Assembly: GCA_900469475.1 (NCBI GenBank) | Contig: UBXG01000017.1 | Span: forward strand, 124,001-188,000 | Reading direction: 5' to 3' | Length of the DNA: 64,000 nucleotides | Source of the DNA: Hyphomicrobiales bacterium | GTDB taxonomy: Bacteria; Pseudomonadota; Alphaproteobacteria; Rhizobiales; Rhizobiaceae | In this document: positions 1-8,701 of the stretch, piece by piece | How positions within the stretch are numbered: position 1 is the first letter of the stretch | Layout: every line of letters starts with the position of its first letter | Translations under genes and position numbers: made by a program | The notes under the pieces: model-generated | The model's input: only the letters and a program-made list of their open reading frames with translations | What the model was told of the DNA's origin: nothing | Databases searched by the model: none

Positions 1-1
1 C

Positions 2-1150
2 AGGAACATCGCCCCGGAAAGCTGGTCGAAGCTCGCCGGAGCGTCCAGAACCGGCAGCGTCCTGCCCTACAATCCCTTTGTCTCGCACGCCTTCCTGTCA
101 TCGCTGGAGGAGTCCGGTTCCGCGACCGACAAGACCGGCTGGCTCGGCAGTCATCTGCTGCTCGAAACCGACGGCGGCGAATTGCTTGGTGCCGTCGCGG
201 GCTACCTGAAGAGCCATAGCCAGGGCGAATATGTCTTCGACCACGGCTGGGCCGATGCTTTTGAACGGGCCGGCGGCCGCTATTATCCGAAGCTGCAGTG
301 CTCCATTCCCTTCACGCCCGCCACGGGACCGCGGCTGCTCGTCGCTGAGGGACAGGACCGAAGCGTGCTGCAGCCGGCGCTCGCCGAAAGCCTGAAAGAG
401 GTCACCCGACAGCTCGGCGTTTCCTCGGCGCACATCACCTTCCTACCGGAAGACGAGGTTTCTGTTTTCGAAACCGACGGCTATCTGCATCGCACCGACC
501 AGCAGTTTCACTTCATCAACGAGGGCTATGCCGATCACGACGCGTTCCTGGAGACGCTAGCATCGCGCAAGCGGAAGGCGTTGAAGAAGGAGCGGCGCGC
601 GGCGGTCGAGCACGGCATCACCATCGACTGGCTGACCGGCAGCGATCTGACCGAAGGCATATGGGACCAGTTCTTCACCTTCTATATGGATACCGGCAGC
701 CGCAAATGGGGCCGCCCCTACCTCACGCGGAAATTCTATTCGCTGATCGGCGAGCGTATGCCTGACGATATCCTGCTCGTCATGGCGAAGCGCGAAGGAC
801 GTTACATCGCCGGCGCCATCAACTTCATCGGCGGCGAGACGCTTTACGGCCGCCATTGGGGCTGCATCGAGGATCATCCCTTTCTGCATTTCGAAGTCTG
901 CTATCATCAGGCGATCGATTTTGCGCTGAGTAAAGGCTTGAAGCGCGTGGAAGCCGGGGCACAGGGCGAACACAAGTTGGCGCGTGGCTATCTTCCCGTC
1001 ATCACGCATTCCGCGCACTATATTGGTCATCAGGGCCTGCGACGCGCCGTTGCGGACTATCTGAAGCATGAGCGGGAACAAGTGGAGGAGATGAGCGAAA
1101 TCCTCACCGAGCACAGCCCCTTCCGCAAAGGTGAGCGGCAGGATATCTAA
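2..1150 (+). CDS. GNAT/FemAB-like acyltransferase family protein (DUF482 type), 5'-truncated by window edge
   Basis: The frame is open from base 2, so the real start lies upstream; an internal start near 182 would cut into the conserved domain. The visible 382 residues include RNIAPESW near the edge, YNPFVSHAFL, GEYVFDHGWADAF, RKRKALKKERR and FWGRHWG-like GRHWGCIEDHPFLHFE, which match the peptidogalycan biosynthesis/recognition DUF482 branch of the GNAT fold. These proteins are presumed to transfer acyl or aminoacyl groups, but the substrate is unknown. The ending HSPFRKG is usual for the family. It is 41 nt upstream of the HIT gene and on the same strand, so co-transcription is plausible. 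Family assignment is from recalled motif patterns; function is inferred. Confidence 0.8.
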   Translation, partial: RNIAPESWSKLAGASRTGSVLPYNPFVSHAFLSSLEESGSATDKTGWLGSHLLLETDGGELLGAVAGYLKSHSQGEYVFDHGWADAFERAGGRYYPKLQCSIPFTPATGPRLLVAEGQDRSVLQPALAESLKEVTRQLGVSSAHITFLPEDEVSVFETDGYLHRTDQQFHFINEGYADHDAFLETLASRKRKALKKERRAAVEHGITIDWLTGSDLTEGIWDQFFTFYMDTGSRKWGRPYLTRKFYSLIGERMPDDILLVMAKREGRYIAGAINFIGGETLYGRHWGCIEDHPFLHFEVCYHQAIDFALSKGLKRVEAGAQGEHKLARGYLPVITHSAHYIGHQGLRRAVADYLKHEREQVEEMSEILTEHSPFRKGERQDI

Positions 1151-1191
1151 CCGTTCGGCATAAACACAAACGCAAGACGAGGAGACACCGG

Positions 1192-1620
1192 ATGACCAGC
1201 CCCGCCTATGACGACAACAATATCTTCGCAAAGATCCTGAAAGGCGAGATCCCTTCCTACCGCGTCTACGAGGATGAGCACACAGTCGCCTTCATGGATG
1301 TGATGCCGCAGTCGCCGGGCCATACGCTTGTCGTGCCGAAGGCGCCCTCCCGCAATATTTTCGACGCCGATCCGGCCGCGTTGCAGCAGGCTATCACTGT
1401 GGTACAGAAGATCGCCGTCGCCGTTCGGGAAGCCTTCGACGCGGACGGCGTCTATATCGCGCAGTTCAACGAGCCCCCCGCGGGGCAAACCGTCTTCCAT
1501 CTGCATTTCCACGTTATTCCGCGCATCGAGGGTGTCGCGCTGAAGCCGCATTCGGGCAAGATGGAGGATGGCGCCGTGCTGGCGGAAAACGCTAGAAAGA
1601 TCATCGAAGCGCTGGCTTGA
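1192..1620 (+). CDS. HIT (histidine triad) family nucleotide hydrolase
   Basis: This 142-residue protein carries the histidine triad HLHFHVIPR near residues 99-107, the N-terminal IFAKILKGEIPSYRVYED block and GHTLVVPK. All are hallmarks of the Hint/HIT branch, which hydrolyses phosphoramidate or other bonds at the alpha-phosphate of nucleotides. Length is normal for the family. A GAGGAGA-type ribosome binding site lies just before the ATG. It is followed by a strong terminator at about 1669-1712, which also separates it from the convergent clpA gene. The physiological substrate cannot be told from sequence. Confidence 0.95.
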   Translation: MTSPAYDDNNIFAKILKGEIPSYRVYEDEHTVAFMDVMPQSPGHTLVVPKAPSRNIFDADPAALQQAITVVQKIAVAVREAFDADGVYIAQFNEPPAGQTVFHLHFHVIPRIEGVALKPHSGKMEDGAVLAENARKIIEALA

Positions 1621-1668
1621 TGCGCCGAGCTCCTCAAGTCTTCTCTGAGATTTTTCTTATAACCATAT

Positions 1669-1712
1669 AAAAACGGCTGCATTATTTCTAACGCAGCCGT
1701 TTTATTTTTTTC
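1669..1712. terminator. Bidirectional intrinsic terminator between HIT gene and clpA
   Basis: AAAACGGCTGC and GCAGCCGTTTT form an 11-bp inverted repeat around a 12-nt loop, with a T-rich run after it on the plus strand and an A-rich run before it. It lies between two convergent genes and would serve both. Confidence 0.85.
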
Positions 1713-1733
1713 AAATCACCGATCGGCGACTAC

Positions 1734-4268
1734 TTACTTACGCGGAACCTTCGGAACCGTGCCACCGCCCTTGCGCGGTGACTTGCCTTCGGACTCGCCG
1801 CTTTCACCTGATGTCGCAGCTTTAGCCGAGCGGCGGCTATCGGCTGCCGTCGCAGCCTTACCGACGCGGCTTCTGGCCTTGACTGTCGTGTCGCCGTCAT
1901 CCTCTTCCACCTCGGCCGGCACATCGCCCACTTCGGCTTCCGGCTTCGGCCGGATCGGAGCGGTGTCGGCGATCGCCTCGAGCAGGATGCCGGTCGAGCC
2001 GTCTTCCTTCTTGCCGACCGTGACGGTGACGACGCCGCCCTTCTTCAGCTTGCCGAAGAGGATTTCGTTCGCCAGCGGCTTCTTGATGTTTTCCTGGATG
2101 ACGCGCGCCAGCGGACGGGCGCCCATCTTGTCGTCGTAACCCTTCTCGGACAGCCATGCGATTGCGTCCTCATGCAGGTCGAAGGTAACGTTCCGTTCGG
2201 AAAGCTGCGCTTCCAGCTGCATGATGAACTTCTGCACGACCTTGTGGATAACGGTCGTCGGCAGCGGCGCGAAGGGAATGACCGCATCCAGACGATTGCG
2301 GAATTCCGGAGTGAATAGGCGGTTGAGAGCCTCTTCATCCTCGCCGGTCCGCTTGGACGAACCGAAGCCGATCGCAGCCTTGGCCATTTCCGAAGCGCCC
2401 GCATTGGTCGTCATGATCAGGATGACGTTGCGGAAGTCGATCTTCTTGCCGTTGTGGTCCGTCAGCGCGCCGTGGTCCATGACCTGTAGCAGGATATTGA
2501 AGATATCCGGATGCGCCTTCTCGATTTCGTCGAGCAGAACCACGCTGTGCGGATGCTGATCGACGCCATCGGTCAGGAGGCCACCCTGGTCGAAGCCGAC
2601 GTAGCCGGGAGGTGCACCAAGCAGACGGGAAACCGTATGACGCTCCATATATTCCGACATGTCGAAACGCAGCAGTTCGACGCCGAGCGAGGAAGCAAGC
2701 TGCTTGGCGACTTCCGTCTTGCCGACGCCGGTGGGGCCGGAGAAGACATAGCAGCCGATCGGCTTGTTCGGTTCGCGCAGGCCGGCACGTGCCAGCTTGA
2801 TCGAAGTCGAAAGTGCTTCGATCGCCGTATCCTGGCCGTAGACGACCGAACGCAGTTCCTGCTCGAGGTTGGCGAGAACCATCTCGTCATCCTTGGAAAC
2901 CGTCTTCGGCGGAATGCGGGCCATGGTGGCGATCGTCACCTCGATCTCGCGCTCGGTGATCAGCTTGCGACGCTTCGAGGGCGGCAACAGCATTTGCGCG
3001 GCGCCGGTTTCATCGATGACGTCGATCGCCTTGTCCGGCAGCTTGCGGTCGGAGATATAGCGGGCCGACAACTCGACCGCCGACTTGATGGCGTCGTTCG
3101 AGTAGCGCAGGTGGTGATACTCTTCGAAATAGGGCTTCAGGCCCTTCATGATTTCGATGGCATCCTCGATGCTCGGCTCGTTGACGTCGATCTTCTGGAA
3201 GCGGCGGACGAGAGCCCGGTCCTTCTCGAAGAACTGACGGTATTCCTTATAGGTGGTCGAGCCGATACAACGGATCGCGCCGGAGGAAAGGGCCGGCTTC
3301 AGCAGGTTCGACGCATCCATCGCGCCACCGGAGGTGGCGCCCGCACCGATAACGGTGTGGATTTCGTCGATGAACAGCACGGCACCCGGATACTCTTCGA
3401 GTTCCTTGACGACCTGCTTCAGGCGTTCTTCGAAATCGCCGCGATAACGGGTGCCGGCAAGCAGCGTGCCCATATCCAGCGAAAAGATCGTGGCATCGGC
3501 CAGAGCTTCAGGCACCTTGCCTTCTACGATCCGCTTGGCAAGACCTTCGGCAATGGCCGTCTTGCCGACGCCGGGATCGCCGACATAGAGCGGGTTGTTC
3601 TTCGAGCGGCGGCACAGCACCTGGATGGTGCGGTTGACCTCAGAGTGGCGGCCGATCAGCGGATCGATCTTGCCGCTCTTGGCCTTCTCATTGAGGTTGA
3701 CACAATAGGCCTTCAGCGCATCCTGCTGCTTCTTGCCATTCCCTTCCTCCTGCTCGCCGCGGGAGGTCGGCTTGCTCTCGGATTCGCTTTCCTCGGCGCC
3801 GCGCGGCGTGCGGGTCTGGGAGGAACCCGGGCGCTTGCCGATGCCGTGAGAGATGTAGTTGACCGCGTCGTAGCGGGTCATTTCCTGCTCCTGCAGGAAA
3901 AAGGCAGCATGGCTTTCCCGCTCCGCGAAAATCGCGACGAGAACATTGGCGCCCGTCACTTCCTCGCGGCCGGAAGATTGCACATGGATCACGGCGCGCT
4001 GGATGACGCGCTGGAAGCCGGAGGTCGGCTTCGAGTCCTCATCATAGCCCGTGACCAGGTTGGAGAGTTCATTATCGACGTATTCAGTCAGAGTCTTACG
4101 GAGCGCGTCGAGATCAACATTGCACGCGCCCATGACAGCTGCGGCATCGGCGTCGTCTACCAGCGCCAAAAGCAGATGTTCCAGCGTGGCATACTCGTGA
4201 TGCCGCTCGTTCGCGTAGGTCAGTGCCTGATGCAGCGCCTTCTCAAGACTAGGCGAAAATGTTGGCAC
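1734..4268 (-). CDS. clpA: ATP-dependent Clp protease ATP-binding subunit ClpA
   Basis: ClpA is the AAA+ unfoldase that feeds substrates to ClpP in the cytoplasm. The 844-residue protein has the N-domain (LEKALHQALTYANERHHEYA), a first AAA module with Walker A GDPGVGKTAIAEG, a second with GPTGVGKTEVAKQ, and an IGFG loop of the type that docks on ClpP. I chose the GTG at 4268 because VPTFSPSLEKAL is the conserved N-terminus and GAGG precedes it; a longer frame to 4328 would overlap clpS. The last ~80 residues form a charged, Ala/Lys/Ser-rich tail absent from enterobacterial ClpA. It lies 10 nt after clpS, so the two form an operon and the adaptor is made with its partner. Confidence 0.97.
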   Translation of the reverse strand: MPTFSPSLEKALHQALTYANERHHEYATLEHLLLALVDDADAAAVMGACNVDLDALRKTLTEYVDNELSNLVTGYDEDSKPTSGFQRVIQRAVIHVQSSGREEVTGANVLVAIFAERESHAAFFLQEQEMTRYDAVNYISHGIGKRPGSSQTRTPRGAEESESESKPTSRGEQEEGNGKKQQDALKAYCVNLNEKAKSGKIDPLIGRHSEVNRTIQVLCRRSKNNPLYVGDPGVGKTAIAEGLAKRIVEGKVPEALADATIFSLDMGTLLAGTRYRGDFEERLKQVVKELEEYPGAVLFIDEIHTVIGAGATSGGAMDASNLLKPALSSGAIRCIGSTTYKEYRQFFEKDRALVRRFQKIDVNEPSIEDAIEIMKGLKPYFEEYHHLRYSNDAIKSAVELSARYISDRKLPDKAIDVIDETGAAQMLLPPSKRRKLITEREIEVTIATMARIPPKTVSKDDEMVLANLEQELRSVVYGQDTAIEALSTSIKLARAGLREPNKPIGCYVFSGPTGVGKTEVAKQLASSLGVELLRFDMSEYMERHTVSRLLGAPPGYVGFDQGGLLTDGVDQHPHSVVLLDEIEKAHPDIFNILLQVMDHGALTDHNGKKIDFRNVILIMTTNAGASEMAKAAIGFGSSKRTGEDEEALNRLFTPEFRNRLDAVIPFAPLPTTVIHKVVQKFIMQLEAQLSERNVTFDLHEDAIAWLSEKGYDDKMGARPLARVIQENIKKPLANEILFGKLKKGGVVTVTVGKKEDGSTGILLEAIADTAPIRPKPEAEVGDVPAEVEEDDGDTTVKARSRVGKAATAADSRRSAKAATSGESGESEGKSPRKGGGTVPKVPRK

Positions 4269-4278
4269 GTTCAGATCC

Positions 4279-4641
4279 TCACTTCTTTTCCATAACACAT
4301 TGCAGCGGATGCTGGTGCTGCCGGGCAAAATCCATCACCTGGCTCACCTTCGTTTCGGCTACTTCATATGTATATATCCCGCACTCACCCACGCCATGGT
4401 TGTGGACATGAAGCATGATACGGGTGGCGCCTTCGAGATCCTTTTGGAAGAAACGCTCCAGGATATGGATCACAAAGTCCATGGGCGTATAGTCGTCATT
4501 CAGAAGCAGCACGCGGTACAGGTTCGGTTTTTTGGTTTTGGGCTTGGTGCGTGTAATCACCGAGGTCCCACGGTTTCCGTTGTCCCCGTTCCTTTCGCTG
4601 TTGTTTTGCATCCGGATCGGCTCAGCGATCATTTCATTCAT
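4279..4641 (-). CDS. clpS: ATP-dependent Clp protease adaptor ClpS
   Basis: ClpS recognises N-degron substrates and delivers them to the N-domain of ClpA. The core has YRVLLLNDDYTPMDFVIHIL, where NDD and the following hydrophobics line the N-end residue pocket, and HVHNHGVGECGIYTYEVAE. About 35 flexible, Asn/Lys-rich residues precede the core, as usual. The start could be 4641 or the second ATG at 4632. It is directly upstream of clpA with a 10-nt gap. Alphaproteobacteria often carry a second ClpS elsewhere; this one is the clpA-linked copy. Confidence 0.97.
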   Translation of the reverse strand: MNEMIAEPIRMQNNSERNGDNGNRGTSVITRTKPKTKKPNLYRVLLLNDDYTPMDFVIHILERFFQKDLEGATRIMLHVHNHGVGECGIYTYEVAETKVSQVMDFARQHQHPLQCVMEKK

Positions 4642-4856
4642 TCCTCAAATCATCCGGCAGAAGCTATCGCATTCCGACTTGGCACTGGGGTTGGGTTCTT
4701 CACTTGGTCGGGCCGGATATCCGAACCTCTAACTTAGTTCATATTGGCGGGATTTTAAGCCCCTTGCGGGACACTGCAATCATAATTCGCTGACAAAGCG
4801 GGCTGCGGTCAAAAAAGTCGCTGCATATCTTCGCCTTTGGTTCGATGCACCAAAAC

Positions 4857-4896
4857 GCAAAAGACCGGCCACGCATCGCGCAGCCGGCCTTTTTGG
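4857..4896 (-). terminator. Terminator downstream of the phasin gene
   Basis: GACCGGC and GCCGGCC form a stem with one G-U pair around a 14-nt loop, with a T run on the minus-strand 3' side. It begins about 25 nt after the phasin stop codon. Confidence 0.7.
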
Positions 4897-4919
4897 AAAT
4901 TTTGCCTTTCGGCGAAAGC

Positions 4920-5285
4920 TTAAGCGGCGGTCGCCGTAGCTGCTGCCTTGCTGGCAGCCTTCGTTGCAGCCGCGACGGGCGCCTCGTAGGGCTTGTAGGC
5001 GTTCTTGGCGAGATCGGCATACATTTCACCGAGCTTGGTGGCTTCGGCAACGAAATTTTCGTAGGAGGACTTCACATAGCTGCTCTGCAGTTCGAAGGCA
5101 GCTTCGAAGCTCTTGACGCCGGCGAGCGTTTCGAAGTGCGCAACACCATCCTGGAAAGACTTCTTGGAGTATTCAGCAGCTTCGGCGGCGATCGCCTGAA
5201 AACCCTTGGTGACATCGGAATAGCTCTTCAGCGCCGTGTCCATGGCTTCCTTGCCCTTCTTGTTTGCTTCATCGAAATTGAACAT
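4920..5285 (-). CDS. Phasin family protein
   Basis: Phasins coat polyhydroxybutyrate granules and control their number and size. The 121-residue product begins MFNFDEANKKGKEAMDTALKSY, is almost entirely amphipathic helix (FQAIAAEAAEYSKKSFQDG, FETLAGVKSFEAAFELQSSY) and ends in an Ala/Lys/Thr-rich tail, the usual build of the phasin_2 family. GGACGGAGAAGC precedes the ATG. A PHA synthase gene lies about 20 kb away in the same window, so the cell can make the polymer. A candidate promoter is at 5334-5362 and a terminator follows at 4857-4896, so it looks monocistronic. Confidence 0.9.
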   Translation of the reverse strand: MFNFDEANKKGKEAMDTALKSYSDVTKGFQAIAAEAAEYSKKSFQDGVAHFETLAGVKSFEAAFELQSSYVKSSYENFVAEATKLGEMYADLAKNAYKPYEAPVAAATKAASKAAATATAA

Positions 5286-5333
5286 GCTTCTCCGTCCCTT
5301 GTTGGCCGACCGGTGGCCGGTTTACAGGGGTAA

Positions 5334-5362
5334 AACTTAAATGCAATGCACAAATAGTCAAG
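5334..5362 (-). promoter_or_regulatory. Candidate sigma-70 promoter of the phasin gene
   Basis: Reading the minus strand, CTTGAC (5357-5362) is followed after 17 nt by TAAGTT (5334-5339), close to the rhizobial CTTGAC-N17-CTATAT consensus. The predicted start leaves a leader of about 40 nt. The spacer holds TGCATTGCA, a TGCA-type repeat of the sort bound by PhaR in other alphaproteobacteria; that link is inference. The remaining sequence between 5363 and 5570 shows no gene. Confidence 0.4.
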
Positions 5363-5570
5363 TAGTCTTGTGCGTCGCAATAACCCCTTTTAGTTGTATT
5401 TTAGATAACACCCTAATGCCGCTAGTGATGAGTGCAGCGCATCATTTTGTTTTTTCTAAAATATATCATCGGGTCTGCAACCACAGGCTTTGATTAAAAT
5501 ATTGGCATTTGGTCAGAAAGAAGCCGCAAGAGATCAAAACGGTGGCGGAATGATCAAATTGACAACTGCA

Positions 5571-5606
5571 AAAGAAAAAGGCCGCATTTCAATGAAATAC
5601 GGCCCG
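5571..5606 (-). terminator. Terminator downstream of the DUF3126 gene
   Basis: On the minus strand GGCCGTATTTC, loop ATT, then GAAATGCGGCC is followed by TTTTTCTTTT, giving an 11-bp stem with one wobble pair and a good U tract. Confidence 0.85.
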
Positions 5607-5637
5607 AATACTCGATTACTATACGAGATCGATGGAA

Positions 5638-5841
5638 TCAGAGATCGACGTCCAAAATGGCCATCGAGAAGTTATAGGAGCGGTCGCCATCTTCATCGTC
5701 GATATAGACGACACCCAGAAACTCTTCCCCGAGATAGACTTCCGCAGAATCGTTCTTGCGCGGGCGGGCCTTCACCACGACCTGAGGGTTGAACGTGCGC
5801 TTGAAATAGGCGTCGAGCTTCTTAATTTCTTCAGGCTTCAC
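5638..5841 (-). CDS. DUF3126 family protein
   Basis: This 67-residue protein starts with GTG (VKPEEIKKLDAYFKRTF) and has VVVKARPRKNDSAEVYLGEE, FLGVVYIDDEDGDRSYNF and the ending MAILDVDL. These are characteristic of the small alphaproteobacterial DUF3126 family of unknown function. GGAGA sits 7 nt before the GTG, which settles the start; a longer frame running back to 6198 would overlap cysE. It is 124 nt downstream of cysE on the same strand and is followed by its own terminator. The linkage to cysE is a pattern I recall from rhizobia but gives no functional proof. Confidence 0.88.
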   Translation of the reverse strand: MKPEEIKKLDAYFKRTFNPQVVVKARPRKNDSAEVYLGEEFLGVVYIDDEDGDRSYNFSMAILDVDL

Positions 5842-5965
5842 AATGCTTCTCCGTGAGGATCTCGGTTGGCCGCTTCTTGCATAGGAAAAGCGGCGGTGTA
5901 AAGACCGGAACCGCGCATACCCCATCAGCGGCAGCACAAGCCTCCGAAAGTCACACGGGATTTTT

Positions 5966-6829
5966 CTAGATTCCCGCGCCCATGATCTGATCCACGACCA
6001 ATTGCTCGGCCAACAGCTGGTCCATCGAGCGAGAAGGTTCCGAACACCCTGCTTCTCCGACCACCTTGGCCGGAACGCCGGCAACGGTGGTCTTGGCGGG
6101 CACTTCCTTGAGCACCACCGAGCCTGCGGCGATACGTGAGCAATGGCCGATCTGGATATTGCCGAGAATCTTGGCGCCCGCGCCGATGAGGACGCCATGG
6201 GCGATCTTCGGATGGCGGTCGCTGCCCTCCTTGCCGGTGCCGCCGAGCGTGACCCCGTGCAGGATGGAGACGTTGTCGCCGATCACGGCCGTCTCGCCGA
6301 CGACAAGACCGGTCGCGTGATCGAGGAAGATGCCCTTGCCGATGCGCGCGGCGGGATTGATATCTGTCTGGAAGACGCTGGAGGAACGGCTCTGCAGATA
6401 GAGCGCGAAATCGCGGCGGCCGCGATTATAGAGCCAATGCGCAAGGCGATGTGTCTGCAGCGCATGGAAACCCTTGAAATAGAGCACCGGCTCCAGGAAC
6501 CGCAGGCAGGCAGGGTCGCGATCATAGACGGCCTGGATATCGACGCGCAGAATCGATCCCCACTCCGGCCAGTCTGCCAGCATTTCCTCGAAGGTTTGCC
6601 GCAGAAGGATGGCCTGCAGGTCCGGATGGTCGAGCCGCTCGCAAATGCGATAGATAACGCATTCTTCCAGCGAACGATGGTTGATGATCGTCGAATAGAG
6701 GAAGGCAGCAAGGAGCGGGTCCTTTTCGGCAGCGGCGCGTGCTTCCTCGCGCATGCTGTCCCAGATCGGGTCCATGACCTTCACTGCGCCCAAGCCCTCT
6801 ACCTGGCGAATATCCATTGCTGCGACCAT
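5966..6829 (-). CDS. cysE: Serine O-acetyltransferase
   Basis: CysE makes O-acetylserine from serine and acetyl-CoA, the first committed step of cysteine synthesis. The 287-residue product has the N-terminal helical domain (DPIWDSMREEARAAAEKDP, FLYSTIINH) and a C-terminal left-handed beta-helix of hexapeptide repeats (INPAARIGKGIFLDHATG, GDNVSILHGVTLGGTG, GVLIGAGAKILGNIQIG). The catalytic DHATG and HGVTLGG motifs are present. A short C-terminal tail after VVGEAGCSEPS resembles the region that inserts into cysteine synthase, ending GAGI rather than the usual -I alone. Start at 6829 is the conserved ATG. It is transcribed away from the enoyl-CoA hydratase gene. Confidence 0.96.
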   Translation of the reverse strand: MVAAMDIRQVEGLGAVKVMDPIWDSMREEARAAAEKDPLLAAFLYSTIINHRSLEECVIYRICERLDHPDLQAILLRQTFEEMLADWPEWGSILRVDIQAVYDRDPACLRFLEPVLYFKGFHALQTHRLAHWLYNRGRRDFALYLQSRSSSVFQTDINPAARIGKGIFLDHATGLVVGETAVIGDNVSILHGVTLGGTGKEGSDRHPKIAHGVLIGAGAKILGNIQIGHCSRIAAGSVVLKEVPAKTTVAGVPAKVVGEAGCSEPSRSMDQLLAEQLVVDQIMGAGI

Positions 6830-6890
6830 TGGCGGTCTCCCGATTTTCTGTCAGGGGTGCATTATATAGAATAAAAGCCACACAAGACAA

Positions 6891-7706
6891 ATGGGTTGGT
6901 CGCATATGATTTTCGAGCATGACTTTGCCGGCGGTCTCATTCGCGCGACATGCAGCGATGGCATAGGCATGATCGCGATCAGCAACCCCGACAGAAAGAA
7001 TGCGGTGACGGCCGCCATGTGGCGTGCGATCCCGCAAGCAGCGCGCATTCTAACCGATGAAGCCCATGCACATGTGATTGTTCTGCGCGGCACGGGCGCG
7101 GATTTTTCAGCCGGCGCCGATATCAGCGAATTCGACAGCGTTCGCAAGAATTCCGAGACCGCAGTCGCCTACGAGGCTCTGAACAGCCGTGCTTTCGAGG
7201 CGATTCGCCACTGCCGCGTGCCGACGATCGCCGCAATCCGCGGCATCTGCTATGGCGGCGGCTTCGGGCTCGCGGCCGCCTGCGATCTGCGCATCGCCGA
7301 AAAAGGCGCACGGTTTTCCGTTCCCGCCGCTCGCCTCGGCATCGCCTATCCCGCCGACGCCGTGCAGGATATCGTCAACGCGCTCGGGCAGCAGATGGCG
7401 AAGGTTGCCTTGTTTACCGGGGCCTCCATGTCGAGCGAGAAGATGGCTGCCGTCGGCTTTCTTCTGGAGGAAGTCGAGGCAAGCGTATTCGATCAGGAAG
7501 TATCCGCCCTCGCCCATGCCATCGCCGCCAATGCGCCGATCGCGCTGCACGCTTCGAAACTCGCGATCCGGGCCGTCATCGAGCAGGATGGCGACCTGTT
7601 GCGCGAGGCGGAAGTAATCGGCGCCGAGACTTTCGACAGCGCCGATTACGCCGAGGGCCGTGCCGCCTTTGCCGAGCGGCGGAAGCCGCATTTCACCGGC
7701 AAGTGA
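6891..7706 (+). CDS. Enoyl-CoA hydratase/isomerase family protein
   Basis: A crotonase-fold protein of 271 residues. NPDRKNAVTAAMW, the oxyanion-hole segment ADFSAGADISEF and IRGICYGGGFGLAAACDLRIA are all family signatures. Residues equivalent to the two catalytic glutamates of true enoyl-CoA hydratase are not evident (AARLGIAYPADA replaces the usual PElxlG), so an isomerase or another activity on an acyl-CoA is possible. A second ATG at 6906 (MIFEHDF) is an equally good start, and neither has a strong Shine-Dalgarno. It is divergent from cysE and convergent with the hydrolase at 7715. Confidence 0.88.
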   Translation: MGWSHMIFEHDFAGGLIRATCSDGIGMIAISNPDRKNAVTAAMWRAIPQAARILTDEAHAHVIVLRGTGADFSAGADISEFDSVRKNSETAVAYEALNSRAFEAIRHCRVPTIAAIRGICYGGGFGLAAACDLRIAEKGARFSVPAARLGIAYPADAVQDIVNALGQQMAKVALFTGASMSSEKMAAVGFLLEEVEASVFDQEVSALAHAIAANAPIALHASKLAIRAVIEQDGDLLREAEVIGAETFDSADYAEGRAAFAERRKPHFTGK

Positions 7707-7714
7707 CCTGAAAC

Positions 7715-8500
7715 CTAGCGCTTGTCCAGGCGCTGGTAGAATTCCAGAACCGCCGCTTTGAAAACCTTGTCGCCGACGGCGAGCATGTGATCGCGGTTCG
7801 GTATGTCGATGGCCTGCGCATTCGGCATCAATGCGGCCAGCTCCTGGCCCGAGCCGGCAATATCGTCCTTGGTGCCGACGGCGATCAATGTCGGTGCCTC
7901 GATCTTCGCCACATCGTCCCGTGAAACCAGATCGCGCGAGCCCTGGATGCAGGCGGCCAGCGCCTGACGGTCGCTTTTCGTCTGTTCGGCAAAAGCACGG
8001 AACATGCGCCCGCGCGCATGGGTGACATCATCGAGCGACGACGCCACCAGCGCATCCGCAATCGGATCCCAATCGCCGACGCCCTCAACCATTCCAATGC
8101 CGAGACCGCCGAGAACCAGCGAGCGGACACGATCCGGATGAGCGATCGCCACGAAGGCCGAAACGCGCGCGCCCATGGAATAACCCATGACATGCGCATC
8201 TGAAATGCCCAGATGATCAAGGAGTGCCACGGCATCCTCTGCCATGATCCAAGGGTGATAGACATCGACATCGTAAGGTTTGTCGCTCGAGCCGTGACCG
8301 CGATTGTCGATGGCGATGACGCGACAACCCGCCTCGCCGAGCGTCTTCAGCCAGCCGGGATTGACCCAATTGGTAATCGCCGTGGAGGCGAAGCCGTGGA
8401 TCAGCAACACCGGCGGGCCGTTCGGATCTCCTTCGTCGAAAAAGGCGAGCTTCAATCCATCTCGGACAAAGTGGAGCATCTTGGGAGCATTCAAATTCAT
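7715..8500 (-). CDS. Alpha/beta hydrolase
   Basis: A 261-residue alpha/beta hydrolase. It has the oxyanion strand VLLIHGFAST, the nucleophile elbow MGYSMGARVS (Ser in GYSMG), a DHL helix and the late strand with HMLAVGDKVFK carrying the catalytic His; the acid is probably in VGTKDDIAG. Length is normal for esterase/haloperoxidase-like members. The start at 8500 (MNLNAPKMLHFVRDG) fits the family better than 8542, which adds 14 atypical residues. The gene is convergent with the crotonase gene, with 8 nt between stops. The substrate cannot be predicted. Confidence 0.9.
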   Translation of the reverse strand: MNLNAPKMLHFVRDGLKLAFFDEGDPNGPPVLLIHGFASTAITNWVNPGWLKTLGEAGCRVIAIDNRGHGSSDKPYDVDVYHPWIMAEDAVALLDHLGISDAHVMGYSMGARVSAFVAIAHPDRVRSLVLGGLGIGMVEGVGDWDPIADALVASSLDDVTHARGRMFRAFAEQTKSDRQALAACIQGSRDLVSRDDVAKIEAPTLIAVGTKDDIAGSGQELAALMPNAQAIDIPNRDHMLAVGDKVFKAAVLEFYQRLDKR

Positions 8501-8701
8501 GGCTTCGTCTTTATAAATTGGGTCCTCTTGGCGGCGGACCATATTTTATCGGCGATATCAAATGAACCCTGCGCTTGCGAAAATCTCTGCATCAAGCCGG
8601 ACTTTCGCACTACACAATCGGGAAGAAGGATTATAAAGAGGGGCTACCAAGTCTGGCGCAACATTCATGCCGCTCACGGCAAGACGCATTCGGAGATCAT
8701 C

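Noticed and set aside
2511..4295. 594-residue plus-strand ORF opposite clpA
   Set aside because: It mirrors a fully conserved ClpA on the other strand, has shadow-like composition (His/Asp/Arg/Leu-rich) and no domain.
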